DNA of 64,000 bases from Mantis religiosa (taxonomy: Eukaryota; Arthropoda; Insecta; Mantodea; Mantidae): positions 189,209,647 through 189,273,646 of the forward strand of contig CM060953.1 in assembly GCA_030765055.1 (NCBI GenBank), in the 5' to 3' direction. Within the stretch, counting starts at the first letter, position 1. Each line of letters opens with the position of its first letter. The notes beneath the pieces were generated by a model. That model was not told the DNA's origin. It saw nothing but the letters and a program-made list of their open reading frames with translations, and did not search any database. Both the position numbers and the translations under genes were made by a program. Below, in pieces: positions 1 to 11,440 of the stretch.

Positions 1-459
1 GAGCAACGAACTGCATGATCGATTCTAGCAATCTGGATTCTAATACAATTACCAGTACGGAGAGTCTGTTCCAACCGGATTGTAAATCAATTACCGGATC
101 GCAGAGTAGGATTCCAACTAACATGTAAATGCGTTTCTATTAGCACCGCAAATAACCGTGTTTGTGCAATACACAGTTGATATTATTTATATTACGAATA
201 CCTTCATACCAGTAGGGCAGTGGTACCGAAACAGACCAATAAACTTCACTCCTATTGGTGTATATTCACTTTATTTTCATTTACTTATTTTATATACATT
301 TTAATTGCGTGATCATACAGTGACATTTAAGGGATATCTTGTGACTCAGTTTGTAGTAGCCTTGGTACCATACAACTGTATCCCTGCTCCTTTGACAGTC
401 ACGTGCCAGCGAAGACACGTGTCCATAGAGACCTTCATTGTACCAAATGTATATCTATT
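1..459. other. Unassigned AT-rich spacer
   Basis: No transposase, reverse transcriptase, tRNA-like or tandem signal was recognised. A 73-codon open frame at 305-526 runs into the tRNA-like repeat that follows and has no family resemblance, so it is not called as a gene. Confidence 0.5.
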
Positions 460-1014
460 GAAAATTAATTGCTTTTTCACACTAGCTATGTGTAGAACGC
501 ACTATGAAAGGGTCGAGCCAGACTGAACAATTCAATTCTATAGCCGGGATTTGAACCACGGATCTTCTGGTCTCCGTCCAGCCGCTCTAAACCATTGAGC
601 TACTATGGCCAACGTGCCAACATGACATTAAATTCCCCACCGTGTTTTTCGCGGTAAACCACTAGGTGTTCTCATAAACACATGAGACAACTATCTTAAT
701 GGCGACTTACTATGTTGTAAATACTTTTAAGGCCCGGGATTTATAGTTGGGACCACTATTTGGTCAATTAAAGGAAATTAATTGTTCTTTCACACTAGCC
801 GTGTGTAGGACGCACTATGAAAGGGTAGAGCAAGACTGAAAAATTCAATGTCATAATCGGAATTTCAACCACAGATCTTCTGGTCTCCGTCCAGCCGCTC
901 TAAACCATTGAGCTACTATGGCCAACGTGCCATCAGACAACAGTCTGGCTCTACACTTTCATTGCACCTCCTACATACGGCTAGTGTGAAAGAACCATTA
1001 ATTTCCATTAATTG
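460..1014 (-). repeat. tRNA-like repeat, family E (tandem unit plus inverted end)
   Basis: Two partial units lie head to tail on the minus strand. The edge motif ggaaattaattgttctttca begins near 460 and again near 773, a spacing of 313 bases. Each unit carries a tRNA-like block whose plus-strand form reads ttgagctac and gaaccac, i.e. degenerate A and B boxes in reverse. At 979-1014 the edge motif recurs in inverted orientation (ggctagtgtgaaagaac). Other members are near 11.4, 23.1, 42.7, 50.4 and 51.9 kb. This looks like a tRNA-derived short repeat, with the ends repeated between units. I cannot name the family. Confidence 0.6.
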
Positions 1015-1020
1015 TTGGTT

Positions 1021-2012
1021 TGGTTTAATTACTGCAGATGAGACCAGAATGCACCATTATACGCCTGAAAAAATAGTCCACATAGTGGAACGCAAGGGTG
1101 AAACAAGCTGCAATAATTCAAAAAGTGTTTTTTTTTTTTTCGGCCAGTTAAGTGATGGCGAAGTCATAGGGTTATTTAACCCGATAATCTTAAAAAAGGA
1201 AAAGAAAAAAGCGTTACAAAAGCATACTAAGCATCATTACTTGTTAAGCAGAAGGCATAAATTGCAGAAAAACTCTCACACTTGCATAAAAAGAAAATCA
1301 TGTCTCACCAAGACAACACACCGTCTCACATCTCAGTGGTTGCAATGGCGAAAATCCAGGAATTACGTTTATCGTGCTTGACCAGATCTAGCTCCAAGTG
1401 ACTTACTTTTGTTCCCTCATCTGAAAATACCACAGGGTGGACAGAGATTTTCGACAAGTAAAGAGGCATTCACCTTCGTGAACAAATATTTTGCAGAGAA
1501 AAACGTCGAGAACTATTTGGACGGGTTACAGAGATAGGAGAATCGCTGGGAGAAGTGTGTAGAGTTACAAGGCGACTATGTTGAAAAACGCCGAGTACTA
1601 TTTGTATGGGTTACAGAGATGAGAACATCACTGGGAGAAGTGTGCAGAGTTACAAGGAGACTATGTTGAAAAACGCCGAGTACTATTTGGACGGGTTACA
1701 GAGATGAGAACATCGCAGGGAGAAGTGTGTAGAGTTACAAGGAGACTATGTTGAAAAACGCCGAGTACTACTTGGACGGGTTACAGAGATGAGAGCATCG
1801 CTAGGGGAAGTGTGTAGAGTTACAAGGAGACTATGTTGAAAAACGCCGAGTACTACTTGGACGGGTTACAGAGATGAGAGCATCGCTAGGGGAAGTGTGT
1901 AGAGTTACAAGGAGACTATGTTGAAAAACGCCGAGTAGTATTTGGACGGGTTAGAGAGATGGGAACATCGCTGGGAGAAGTGTGTAGAGTTACAAGGAGA
2001 CTATGTTAAAAA
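1021..2012 (+). mobile_element. Degenerate mariner transposase fragment
   Basis: Frames joined across shifts give mariner landmarks: ITADETRMHHYTPE near 1030-1070 (first catalytic Asp region), SHQDNTPSHISVVAMAKIQ near 1300-1355 (second catalytic Asp region), and a region resembling the PDLAPSD block with the third Asp at about 1380-1410. The end resembles the mariner C terminus (RWEKCVELQGDYVEK type). The N-terminal helix-turn-helix half is missing; family E repeat sits where it should be. Several frameshifts and a poly-T run at 1129-1140 break the frame. It is a different mariner lineage from MLE A-D below. The C-terminal stretch is tandemly repeated (separate entry). A pseudogene. Confidence 0.7.
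1508..2012 (+). repeat. 85-bp tandem array from the mariner C terminus
   Basis: Six consecutive units start at about 1508, 1593, 1678, 1763, 1848 and 1933. Each reads gagtactatttggacgggtt ... ttgaaaaacgcc with few differences. The last unit ends in an A-rich run. The unit equals the last 85 bases or so of the preceding mariner coding region. As 85 is not a multiple of three, each copy shifts the frame, so the array cannot be a repeated protein domain. Confidence 0.9.
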
Positions 2013-3120
2013 ATAAAAAAATAAAAAAAGTTTTAAAAGAATGTCTATTATGTCTATTAAGTCGGAAACTCTCCAGACAATCCTGGTACATGATGATATT
2101 AGCAATTCCGGATCTTGAGTAATTTCTGTTTTTGTTGTTAGTTTCACTAAAATGATCCAGATGTTCATTACTGCAAGAACTCTGTGCCTTACCCATCACA
2201 ACAATGTGCCCCACGCTCTAGGGGGAAATAATGAGTTCTGAACTGAGCGTGGAAGCCGTTTTTAAGCTGTAAAGAAACCTGACATCTACATTTCAAATTA
2301 ATAATCTGAAAAAAAAACTGAGATTTGACGTTTTTGTAACATGTGAAAGGTAAGGGAGGAAAACCTTTACTGAGGACCCCTGTATCGAAGTGGAGGTCAA
2401 AATGGAGGAAGGAATTACATATTTTGCACGTTTGCGTTGTGAATTAGCCGTCTTACACCAAGTGTTTAGGGAAGAACGGTTACAACACACAAAGCAGATA
2501 TTCCAGGAATCCTAATGCCCTTCCTGACCAACACTGCTTTCACTAATTTGTTAGAACTACAAAAAAGACATTTGTGTGATCCTCTGTTATGGCACATTTC
2601 AGGGAAATGGGACAGTAACAGCTCTACAAAACGTTAACTGTTGTACCATAAACGGGGTTAAGTCCTTGAATGTGCCAAGACTGTAAGGTTAGAGAAAACA
2701 GTTGCTCGGAAAGTGACTGATACTTGACTCGATTGTTTAAAACTCAGGTACGTGGAATGCTACCGATTGGAAACAAAAGCTAGTAGTGCAAATACTGTGA
2801 TAAAACTAGTAAGTTTTGCTATGATCTGGTTGTATAAATTGCTCTGTTACTATGTAATTATAATTTACGAAGTTCAACACAGCTTGTAGATCCACTTTAT
2901 AAATGTTACAAGCTCAAAGGCATTAAATAACGTTTATAATTAACCACTATCCACGGTGTTTATCTTTATTCCTGATTTCCCGTCGTCCGATAGAGCAAGA
3001 ATGACATCACAGTTGACTGGCGAGTTTCTTGAAATCATAGCGCCCTCTACAGAGAAGTGGTAGTGTTTGCGGAACAGTAAGCAAATTACAGCACTATAAG
3101 TATGGTTGTGCTGATAACTT
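2013..3120. other. Unassigned spacer
   Basis: An A-rich junction (2010-2030) is followed by about 1.1 kb in which I see no coding family, tRNA-like block or inverted ends. Short open frames at 1990-2214 and 2293-2490 (minus) have no recognisable content. Confidence 0.5.
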
Positions 3121-4370
3121 CGAGGGCTGTTCAATAAAGAATAATCACAATTCTTTTTGACAACGTACCTTAACTCATCCTCATAATTTTGATGGTCCTT
3201 CTCAAAATAGTCTCCCCTGAATGCGATGCACTTTTCCCAGCGTTTCTGGCAGTCTTCAAAGACATCCTGGAATCCATTTTCTGAGAGATCCTTCAAAATC
3301 GCCTCCGCAGCCTCCACCACTGCTTCTGATGATGGATAATGCCTCCCACGAAGGCGTTTCCTCAAGATAGGGAATTGAAAAAAGTCACATGGGGTTAAAT
3401 CCGCATTTTAGGGAGTGTGAGGGATGCATTATCGTGCTGTAGCATCCAGCCTGCTTCACAGAAATATGGCCTTTGCGCCTGCTATGGATTGCATTGTTTT
3501 CAGGACATCCCTGTAATATTGTCCAGTAACTGATGTGTGTGCAGGTACAACATGCTGATAAACCATTCCATGAATATCAAAGAATGAGATGACCATAACT
3601 TTCCCAGCAGAAGCAACCACTTTTTCTTTTTGGGGGCTTGGTGCTGAAGGAGATTTCCACACTGAGCTTTCCTGTTTACTCTCAGGATCAAAATGATGTA
3701 GCCAAGTTTCATCAGCAGGGATTACGTTGAATGAAACTCAGGATCTTCCTCTAACATCAACTTTAACTGCATGCAGATCTGCATGCGAATGTCCTTTTGT
3801 TTGGGAATCAACAGTCTTGGAACCCATCGCGTACAAATACATCTCATTTGTTATGTTTCTGTCACCAACGTGTGGGTGGCACCCAATGAAGTGTTCAGTT
3901 TTTCAGAAAGTGATCTTAAGGTAACTCGTCGGTCCTCTCTCACAATGGCAGCAGCAGTGTTGATGTTTTCTTCCGTAAGAGCAGTAACTGGAGCACTGGG
4001 TTCAGATTCCTCTGAAATTGATTATCTCCCCTCTTTAAACATTTTAAACCACCTTCGAGCTGTGCTGTAGGGAAGAACAGACCCTCCATAGGCCTCCACT
4101 AATATTGCATAGGCCTCAGCTGAAGATTTGTTGAGATGAAAGCAGAATTTGAAATGCGCATATTGTTCCTCGGGTGTTACCTCCATTGCAGCGGTAGGCG
4201 ATACTAAACATGTCTGAACTTGTCTGGTTCTCACAGGTGCTAACCAGGAGTATCAACAATGAAACTACTACGGCGTGTTTGTTTTTACATTGAGCTAACA
4301 GAATATAATAAGATTGAATTTTAGTGCGAAAAATTATGACGGTAAAAAATATGATCATGAACAGCCCTCG
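3121..4370 (-). mobile_element. Mariner-like element, copy A (decayed)
   Basis: The ends form inverted repeats: cgagggctgttcaataaaga at 3121 and its complement closing at 4370, followed by TA (the left flank is TT rather than TA). On the minus strand the N-terminal DNA-binding half is read near 4234-4022 (EEQYAHFKFCFHLNKSS, YSTARRWFKMFKEGR). The middle near 3712-3456 has the FFDIHGMVYQHVVPAHTSVT block, and the C terminus near 3365-2940 reads RLRGRHYPSSEAVVEAAEA and QKRWEKCIAFRGDYFEKDHQ. Compared with copy B, roughly 60 bases between the second and third catalytic blocks (plus strand near 3423) are deleted, and frames shift repeatedly. The family is D,D34D Tc1/mariner, SETMAR-like. Copies B, C and D are relatives; this one is not autonomous. 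Confidence 0.88.
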
Positions 4371-4905
4371 TAATACAACCAACCTCTCCTTTCACCATTT
4401 TTACGGTAATCTTGAATAATATTCTAGTATTTATGTATAAGCAGCACGTTTCTACCTAAAACTTAATACCATGCATATCAACACAAAACACCGTTGCTTC
4501 ATGGCTGAATGCTACCATCGTACCGGCATTAAAATTGGTACGACATATAAATATAATTTAAACCGCTGCATAGAGGAGTTTACACAACGCTATCCAGCAT
4601 TCAGACAAGTCCTCGGAGCGTAATGTTGTCAAAAGTGTTCAGGTACCGTCAAATTGACATACATTTGTTTGCAACATAAATACCTTACGTTTTATTAATA
4701 TATGATAATCATTTTTTGTCATTCTCGCACTTAATTAAAATATCTTTACTAAGGCTAGTATCCTTGTGTCCTCAAAACAAATAGTTGCCTCAAACATTTC
4801 CAAGATACAGTATCAGTTTACTCGCAAAAAGAGGGACACTGGACGCTATAAAGTGACTGGTTTCAATGTAGAAGTAATGAATGACTGATCTGTTTCTTGC
4901 CTGCC
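4371..4905. other. Unassigned spacer
   Basis: AT-rich with no recognised coding or repeat signature between MLE A and the following SINE. Confidence 0.45.
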
Positions 4906-5150
4906 TACATGCTGTGAGGTAGCGTGTGTGCCTCACACTCAAGAGGTCGAGAGTTCGAATCTAGCTACGGACGAGTTACCCGGATAAGGCTTTTTCCAGG
5001 GTTTTGCCTTATCTTACGAATACGAATGTAGGGTAATACGAGCTCTAGGTATCCTGGACTCATTTGAGTATCATACCACCCGTTTCATTCATTCATTCAT
5101 TCATTCATTCATTCATTCATTCATTCATTCTTGTTCGATATGACTTCTTC
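4906..5150 (+). repeat. SINE family A copy with (CATT)n expansion
   Basis: A tRNA-like head (ggtagcgtgtgtgcctcac, then gagttcgaatct as B box) is followed by the family body: cggataaggctttttccagg, a cttatcttacgaatacgaat block, and actcatttgagtatcat. In other copies this body leads into cattcatcgtccgatatgac. Here the single cattcat motif has grown into about 10 CATT units (5085-5130) before the ttcgatatgacttc end. The family recurs at 7.2, 12.0, 15.6, 24.4, 44.7, 53.3 and 57.9 kb. Confidence 0.82.
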
Positions 5151-5216
5151 AACCGTGCACTGTTGAAAAAACAAAAATACCTTTCTTTACTATAATGTTT
5201 TGAAACTAATGTAATG

Positions 5217-6601
5217 TGTATGTATTTATTGACTGCAATTGGGTACTACCCGGTGGCAGAGTTAAGAATACAGATCAAATTACAAATACTAGATTTACAA
5301 CAATAACACAGTAAACAATACAAACATGATATTATTTTACTTTAGTCACTTAAAACATATCTAATTACTTCTCTATTTACATATTATATACCATTATAAT
5401 TCAAAAGTTAAACTATAAACCATCTAGATTTTTTCTAAATTTCTTCAGCGACAGGGGACAGCCCTGAAAGACTGCTACAGGCAATTCATTCCATTCTTCA
5501 ATGGTTCTATTAATAAAAGAAAACTTTCCTACGTCGGTTATGTAACTTCTACGCTTAATTTTATACCTATGATCGTTTGGTCCATAATAATCCGGATTAT
5601 CTAACCTTACACTAACGTCCACCCATGCCTTTACACCAGCATTAGCTCTGAATAATGCTACCAACCTATGTTTTTTTACGCCTAATTCTTAATTCCTCCC
5701 ATTTAGTCTCATCTCCTTTTATAGGCCCAAAATACTTGCCTCTTTTTATGAATTTTATTGCCCTCTTCTGTATTTTTTCTAATGGATGGATTCGGTTAGC
5801 TCTATACGGGTCCCAGCATGCTACTCCATATTCCATAACAGGCCGCACTAAGGCCTTGTAGGCAATTTCCCTGTACCTAGCGCTCCCCTTTTTCAATATT
5901 CTCATTACGAAATGTAATGCCTTCCACGCATTCCTAGATGTGGAATTTACTTGTTCGTCCCATCCAGCATTACTTGCCAGGTACACTCCCAATTATTTGC
6001 AGCTGTCCACCTGTGGAATTTGCACCCCTCCCATGTGATAGTTAACAATAATTTTGCCCTTAGTTCTACTAAAAACAATGGACTTACTTTTCTTGGCATT
6101 AATTGACATTTTGTTAGCCGCAGCCCAATTACAGTTTTCATTTAAATCATCCTGAAGAGCGGTTTCATGCACTGTATTCCGAATTTTATTATAAATGATA
6201 CAATCGTCTGCAAACAACGTTATCTGGCAGTTAATATTAACAGCAATGTCATTAACAAAAATGAGAAACAGTAAACGCCCTAGTATTGAGCCTTGCGGTA
6301 CACCCGAACTTACAGTTCCACTGTCGGACAGCTCTTTACCTACTTAAACTTTTTGCGTTCTCCCTTTCAAAAAATGTTTAACCCATAATACTACGCGTTT
6401 ATCAATTCCTGTATCAGCTAGCTTACAAATAAGTAAACTATGTGGCACTACATCAAAAGCTTTAGGAAAGTCAATTACCACTGCATCAGTTCTTCCCCCT
6501 GCATCTACCTCATCTGCCAAATCTTGAAATAATGAAGTAATTTGACCTTCACACGAATACCCAGGTCTAAATCCATGTTGCGCTTCATTAAACCACTGTT
6601 A
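5217..6601 (-). mobile_element. LINE alpha copy A (CR1-like RT, 5'-truncated)
   Basis: Minus-strand non-LTR retrotransposon. From upstream to downstream: an RT palm block (AQHGFRPGYSCEGQITSLFQ near 6590-6530, then PKAFDVVPHSLL), GVPQGSILG near 6300, the catalytic FADDCI block at about 6217-6200, then the thumb and C-terminal region with KYLGVYLASNAGWDEQVNS, YKALVRPVMEYGVACWDPYR and the end block PVAVFQGCPLSLKKFRKNL stopping near 5413. The frame is broken near 5993, 5666 and in the RT region (a stop after RTQKV). The 3' untranslated part ends with gggtactacccggtggcag (plus-strand view) and a short TACA-type tail near 5217-5230. The 5' half is missing. Copies B (29.9 kb) and C (41.1 kb) share this 3' end. 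Confidence 0.85.
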
Positions 6602-7150
6602 TTTATTTGACATTCCTTTATTAAATTATATTAAGTTATATATCTTCACAGAGAAACACCATATTCACCTTCAATAAAACGAAATACAACAGTAATCGTA
6701 GCTACTCACCAGGCAAAATTGCGCATCTTTATATTACGCGGGTAGAGCCATTTCTCAAATAGTATATTTACCTGCCGGTAAAGGGAGACCTCAAAACTGG
6801 TGTCAGCACATCAAATTCCATGTCAAGCCGCTAGGGGAATAGTATGCATCCTCGCTCCATCAACGATGCTACTGATGACGTCAAATGTTGCGTGGTAAAT
6901 AATGGATAAAATGAAAGCTGTTTAAGAGACCGGTGAATGAAGTAAGTAGGAAATCAGAGAGTAGTAAAGTTATGAGGTGTAGTTCATTGAACGCTGTGTA
7001 GTTCTCAGTGCGTGCAACAATGACTTAGAAGTATCGGTAGCAGTTTGTCAACTTCTTAAGTGTCCAACTGGTGTTCGTAACCGTTGTATTACTTTTATAA
7101 AAGCCTTATGATCTTAATCGAAACAGACATTTGTCGAAGTTATTTTATTA
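6602..7150. other. Unassigned spacer
   Basis: No coding family or repeat recognised. It lies between the truncated 5' end of LINE alpha copy A and mariner copy B. Confidence 0.45.
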
Positions 7151-7207
7151 TACGAGGGGTGTTCAATAAAGAATGGTCACAGCTTTTTGGCTATGAACCT
7201 TTACTCA

Positions 7208-8392
7208 CTTTTTTTCGTAATTTACGTCCTCCAACGTTAAGTCACATCGGTCGATGAATGATATGCGTGAAATAAAGCTCAAATGAGCCCGGGGTCCATA
7301 GAGCTTAGAGTTCGTCTTTCAGGATAAGGGAAAACCCCCGGAGAAAGCCTTATCCAGGTAGCTCACCCTGACCGAGATTCGAACTCGGGACTTCTTGAAC
7401 GTGATGCCGTATTTATCAGCCGTATGATTGAATACGATTTTAACAATGAATAAAATGATAATTAAATTATAATGAGGAAGTAAGGTGAAAGAATTTAAGA
7501 TAATGAATAGTACAGATGGATAAGTTCATGAAACGAAGCAACAGCATTTAGATTCAATTACTAGAATGCCAATAAGTATTTTAACCCAGAGCTATGTAAT
7601 AAAGTTGCTTCTCTATATGGACAAAATGTTCCGTCGAAAAGCTGTGGTCACGGGTTGGGTCGCTACCTGGGTCATTAGTAGACCGGTCCAAACCTGGCCC
7701 AAACCAGTATTTCGGGGAAATGTCCGCGTGGTTGTAGCTCGCTAACTAGAGTTTTTCAGAGAAATCCAACTGGAGGCGAGACTATATCTGTTTTGGCAAG
7801 GAATATTAGGTTTTAGCGTCGGTCTTCTAGTCTGAGACGTGATACCGTGTAGACGTGTTTTGCCTGCCGGGGACACAAACGTCGGATTGCGCCGAGAAGT
7901 ACAATCAGTAATGAGAATCTTATTAAGAGAACAAGGTCTCCCAGCAGTGAATTAAGCGGCGAAGTATACTTTCAAAACAGTGTTAGTAATTTATTCCATC
8001 GTGATAGATTTCAGCAACTCAGTATAGTTTTAACGTGATAGTGGAAATCTAGAGTAATTCGATCTGAACGCGGCGGCAACTCCTGGTGAACTGTAAGCAC
8101 GAAACGAACTGAATAGTAAAGCTGATACGATGAACTGTGTTGTTTTTATTTCGTCAACCTATCTCACGCATACCCTGTAGATAGCGTGGTCTCAGCTCTA
8201 ATGACTAGCCAGGGCAAAGAATAGTCAACTCATAGAGCAATCTACTAGGCGACCAGATCACCGGGATCCAGGCTGCTAAGGTCACATCCAGAGTGGCTGA
8301 TACCCGAGACAGAGTACCAGCAGACGCAGCGAGGGAGGGTAAGGCCACAAACGTGAGGCAGTCATGCTACACCCCCGTTGCCGAGGCGGGCT
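7208..8392 (-). repeat. SINE family A inside mariner B, itself interrupted
   Basis: Minus-strand SINE A. Its 3' tail is at 7208-7230 (tttacgtcctccaacgttaa in plus view) and its tRNA-like head ends at 8391 (ccgaggcgggc). An 11-bp direct repeat acctttactca flanks it at 7197-7207 and 8393-8403, and the sequence on either side is mariner. The SINE body is broken at 7405-8349 by another insertion. Confidence 0.88.
7405..8349. mobile_element. 945-bp TG...CA insertion in the SINE (solo-LTR-like)
   Basis: The SINE motif gaacgtgaggcag is split. A 7-bp direct repeat aacgtga is found at 7398-7404 and 8350-8356. The inserted sequence begins tgccgtattt and ends gccaca, so it has the TG...CA ends typical of LTRs. 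No coding sequence or second copy is seen inside. A solo LTR left after recombination between two LTRs is the simplest reading. A 7-bp duplication is longer than the usual 4-6 bp, so a different element type remains possible. Confidence 0.6.
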
Positions 8393-9246
8393 ACCTTTAC
8401 TCATCCTCATAATTTTGATGGTTCTTCTCAAAATAGTCTCCCCTGAATGTGATGCACTTGTCCCAGCATTTCTGTCAGTCTTCAAATACATGCTGGAAAC
8501 CATTTTTGAGAGATCCTTCAAAATTGCCTCCGCAGCCTTCACCACTGCTTCTGATAATGGATAATGCCTCCCACGAAGGCGTTTCTTCAAGTTAGGGAAC
8601 ACAAAACAGTCACATGGGGCTAAATCCGGACTATAGGGAGGGCGAGGGGTGCACTTTGCGTTGATTTTCGCAAGGTATTCATCAATAACATTAGCAATAT
8701 GCAGCCACGCATTATCGTGGTGCAGCATCCAGCCTGCTTCACGGAAATGTAGTCTTTTGCGCCTGATATGAACTTGCAATGTTTTCAGGACATCCCTGTA
8801 CTATTGTCCAGTTACTGATGTGTGTACAGGTACAACATGCTGATAAACCATTCCATGAATATCAATGAATCAGATGACCATAACTTTCCCAGCAGAAGCA
8901 ACCACTTTTGCTTGTTTGGGGGTTGGTGATGAAGGAGATTTCCACACCGAGCTTTACTGTTTGCTCTCAGGATCAAAATGATGTAGCCAACTTTCATCAG
9001 CAGTGATAACGTTCGAAAGAAACTCCGGATCTTCCTCTAACATCAACTTTAACATCATGTTACCTACATTGCAGTGGTAGGCGATACTGAATATGTCTGA
9101 ATTTACCTGGTTCTCACAGGCCGGAACCAGGAGTACCAACGGCGTATCTGTTTCACTTAAGCTCACAGAATATATAAGACTGAATTTAGTGCGAAAAACT
9201 ATAATCGCAAAAAATTGTGATCATTCTCTATTGAACAGCCGTCGTA

Positions 9247-10135
9247 TATTTTCAAAATGGGAATGAACTAATCTTCTTAGCTGAATTAAGAACCAGTCGC
9301 TCTGTGGAGACTTTAAAGTTACCTTTTCTTTGTATAAGCAGGTGGCAGTACACGAATAGGGACTGTAAGATACAAAGAAATTATAAGAATATATTCTGAA
9401 TGCATTTTGCACAAATTCTAAACTTTAAACACATGCAAATATGTGTCTCTTTCGTAGAGTGACAGAAAATTCGTCAAGAATGGGGAGGAATTCAGAAGCT
9501 GTTCCCAGAAAATATATATGGTTAGGACTATTTATAATATTTTTTTAAAAAATTGTGCACTTAACAGTTCTGTAAAATGGGTATTTCTTCTTCTTCCTCT
9601 TCGTTTCACGATCTTCGAGTCGAATTCCTAAATAGACCGATCTAAAATATTAACTATCCTTTATTTCAATGATTTGTCGTCATTCATAGTTACATTTACA
9701 GGAGTTTTTCTGAAGCAAATTGGCCTCAGCACTTGTACTAGTAAATTCTTGGCACCGACTCTTTGTATCAACTGCTATACATTCTTCCAGGATTTCCTAT
9801 ACGTACAAGGGAAAGTAAGAAAGAGATCTTGGGGTCATAACAGTTTCGTGAAGAAGTGGAACGCCTCCCTGGAGTCTCAGAACCGAGAACATAAGGCTGA
9901 GAAATTAAACCATAAGAAATTAAAACAAACGCTGTTTCTCACATAAAAGAGGAAAATAACCAGCAGCTGGGAGGCAGATATGAGGAAGTAAGAGTCGTAA
10001 ACACTTGATATACAGATGCAGTAAGAAAAATATTGTCAGAAAACAAAAGAATACAGCTGGTGGGATAAAGTAATGCGTAGCCTGCCTTATGTACTTGGTG
10101 CTATAAGACTTCTGTTATCCCGACTCGGTGTAAAA
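9247..10135. other. Unassigned spacer
   Basis: AT-rich. An open frame of 90 codons at 9674-9946 shows no family signature. I see nothing else here. Confidence 0.45.
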
Positions 10136-10960
10136 CTGGAATATATGCTGATGACATCATATTAATAGCAAATAGTAATAATAATTTACAATTAGCGCTA
10201 AATGAATGGAAAGAAGAATTAACTAGGAAAGGTTTAGAATTAAACATACCCAAAAGTGAAACCATGTATATAGGAAGGAAAGAAGAAGAAGAAGAAGAAG
10301 AAGAAGTTAAAATTAAATGTAATGATGAAATCTTAGAACAGGTAGACAGTTATGAATACCTGGGTACAATTATAAATAAGGATGGAAAAATAGAGCAGGA
10401 AATTTTAAACAGAATAAGAAAGGCCAATTCGGTCTATTATCAGATTAATAATACTATTGTGGGAAAACAGGAAATAACAAAAGATACAAAAACAATAATA
10501 CTACCAATTGTATTATATGGAGCAGAGAGCTGGACTCTCCTACAGAAACAAGAAAGCAAAATAACAGCTATGGAAATGAGATATTTAAGACGAGCTGTGG
10601 GGAAGACAAGAAGAGATATGAGTGTAAATGTAACAGTAAGGGAAGAGTTGGTTACACACTCCGTTAAAGAAATATTGGAAAAAAGACAACTTAAATGGTA
10701 TGGACATGTACTCCGCATGTCAGAAGAAAGAAAACCCAAACAATATTTAGAAGCAAGACCAGAAGGTAAAAGAATTAGGGGAAGGCCACGCATGTTGTAT
10801 CAGGAATACATTGAGAAGTTGGGGAAGGATAGAGGAAAAACATGACAGAAATGAAGAGAATGATAATGGACCGAGAGAAGTGGAGGAAATGGGTAGAAGA
10901 GGCTTCTACTCCAGGCTTCAACAGCACACAGGAGTTACATAAGGAAGAAGAAGTAAAATT
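10136..10960 (+). mobile_element. RTE-type LINE, 3' part (reverse transcriptase end)
   Basis: Starts inside the RT domain with IYADDIILIANSNNN (catalytic YADD, near 10142-10185), then KEELTRKGLELNIPKSETMY, the thumb-like YEYLGTIINKDGKIEQEI, the hallmark block YGAESWTLLQKQESKITAME followed by RYLRRAVGKTRRD, and LKWYGHVLRMSEERKPKQ with GRPRMLYQEYIEKLG. This order is characteristic of insect endonuclease-RT elements of the RTE group. A GAA run (10267-10303) encodes a stretch of glutamates not typical of the family. The main frame stops at 10845 and resumes one frame over (EKWRKWVEEASTPG). The endonuclease and most of the RT are missing, so the copy is 5'-truncated and dead. Confidence 0.85.
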
Positions 10961-11440
10961 GGAATAATATACTCTTATTTATTATACTCTTATTTTCATG
11001 GTGTATGAAGTGGTAGTACTCAAGAGATCTTGAAATAAGTAGATAAACATTTGGTGTTGGTGTGTAAATTAGTCTGATATGCATTTATTTTTTCGCCTGT
11101 AAAGTTGAACGCTGAGGCACGTTAGTAAAGGAATTTTTAAATGCCGACTTGTACACACAGGGCAGAAACCGGCATCTCATAACTATATGGGTGCAAATAG
11201 TGACTACAGTCCGGGCACTCTATCTCCGGCTCGGACAGTTCTCGAGAGGGGGAAGCGCGTTGTTGCCAGTCCTTTAGCGGGAATTTCAAGCAGAGGAACA
11301 TGTGTATTTTAAGTATTTCACGCATTTGCATTTGTATGTGGACACTGTGTATATATATGATCCCAGAATACTTGCATGGAGACAATATACCATTTACTGG
11401 AAAAGAAATAACAAAAAGCTACTTCGCACCACCGGCATTA
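10961..11440. other. Unassigned spacer
   Basis: No recognisable family between the RTE end and the tRNA-like repeat. Confidence 0.4.

Larger units (their letters stand above)
7153..9244 (-). mobile_element. Mariner-like element, copy B, split by a nested insertion
   Basis: The inverted ends are cgaggggtgttcaataaaga at 7153 and the complement closing at 9244. Both are flanked by TA (7151-7152 and 9245-9246), the expected mariner target duplication. Only the first 55 bases or so (7153-7207) lie left of the insertion at 7208-8392; the rest resumes at about 8393. The minus-strand frame preserves ITADESWLHHFDPESKQ (first Asp, about 9020-8965), HHDNAWLHIANVIDEYLAK (second Asp, about 8735) and PPYSPDLAPCDCF (third Asp, about 8640), then RLRGRHYPLSEAVVKAAEA. 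N-terminal DNA-binding sequence is largely deleted between about 9060 and 9070. Catalytic blocks survive but the frame is broken. Confidence 0.88.

Noticed and set aside
908..1381. 157-residue gene starting at 908
   Set aside because: The first third is antisense to a tRNA-like repeat and the rest is a frameshifted mariner remnant.
1508..2012. Repeated protein domain
   Set aside because: The unit length of 85 shifts the frame at every copy.
3727..4070. Plus-strand open frames
   Set aside because: Antisense shadows of the mariner A transposase on the minus strand.
8282..8779. 165-residue protein extending past the mariner end
   Set aside because: Its last part reads into the SINE and the 945-bp insert; only 8404-8779 is mariner coding.
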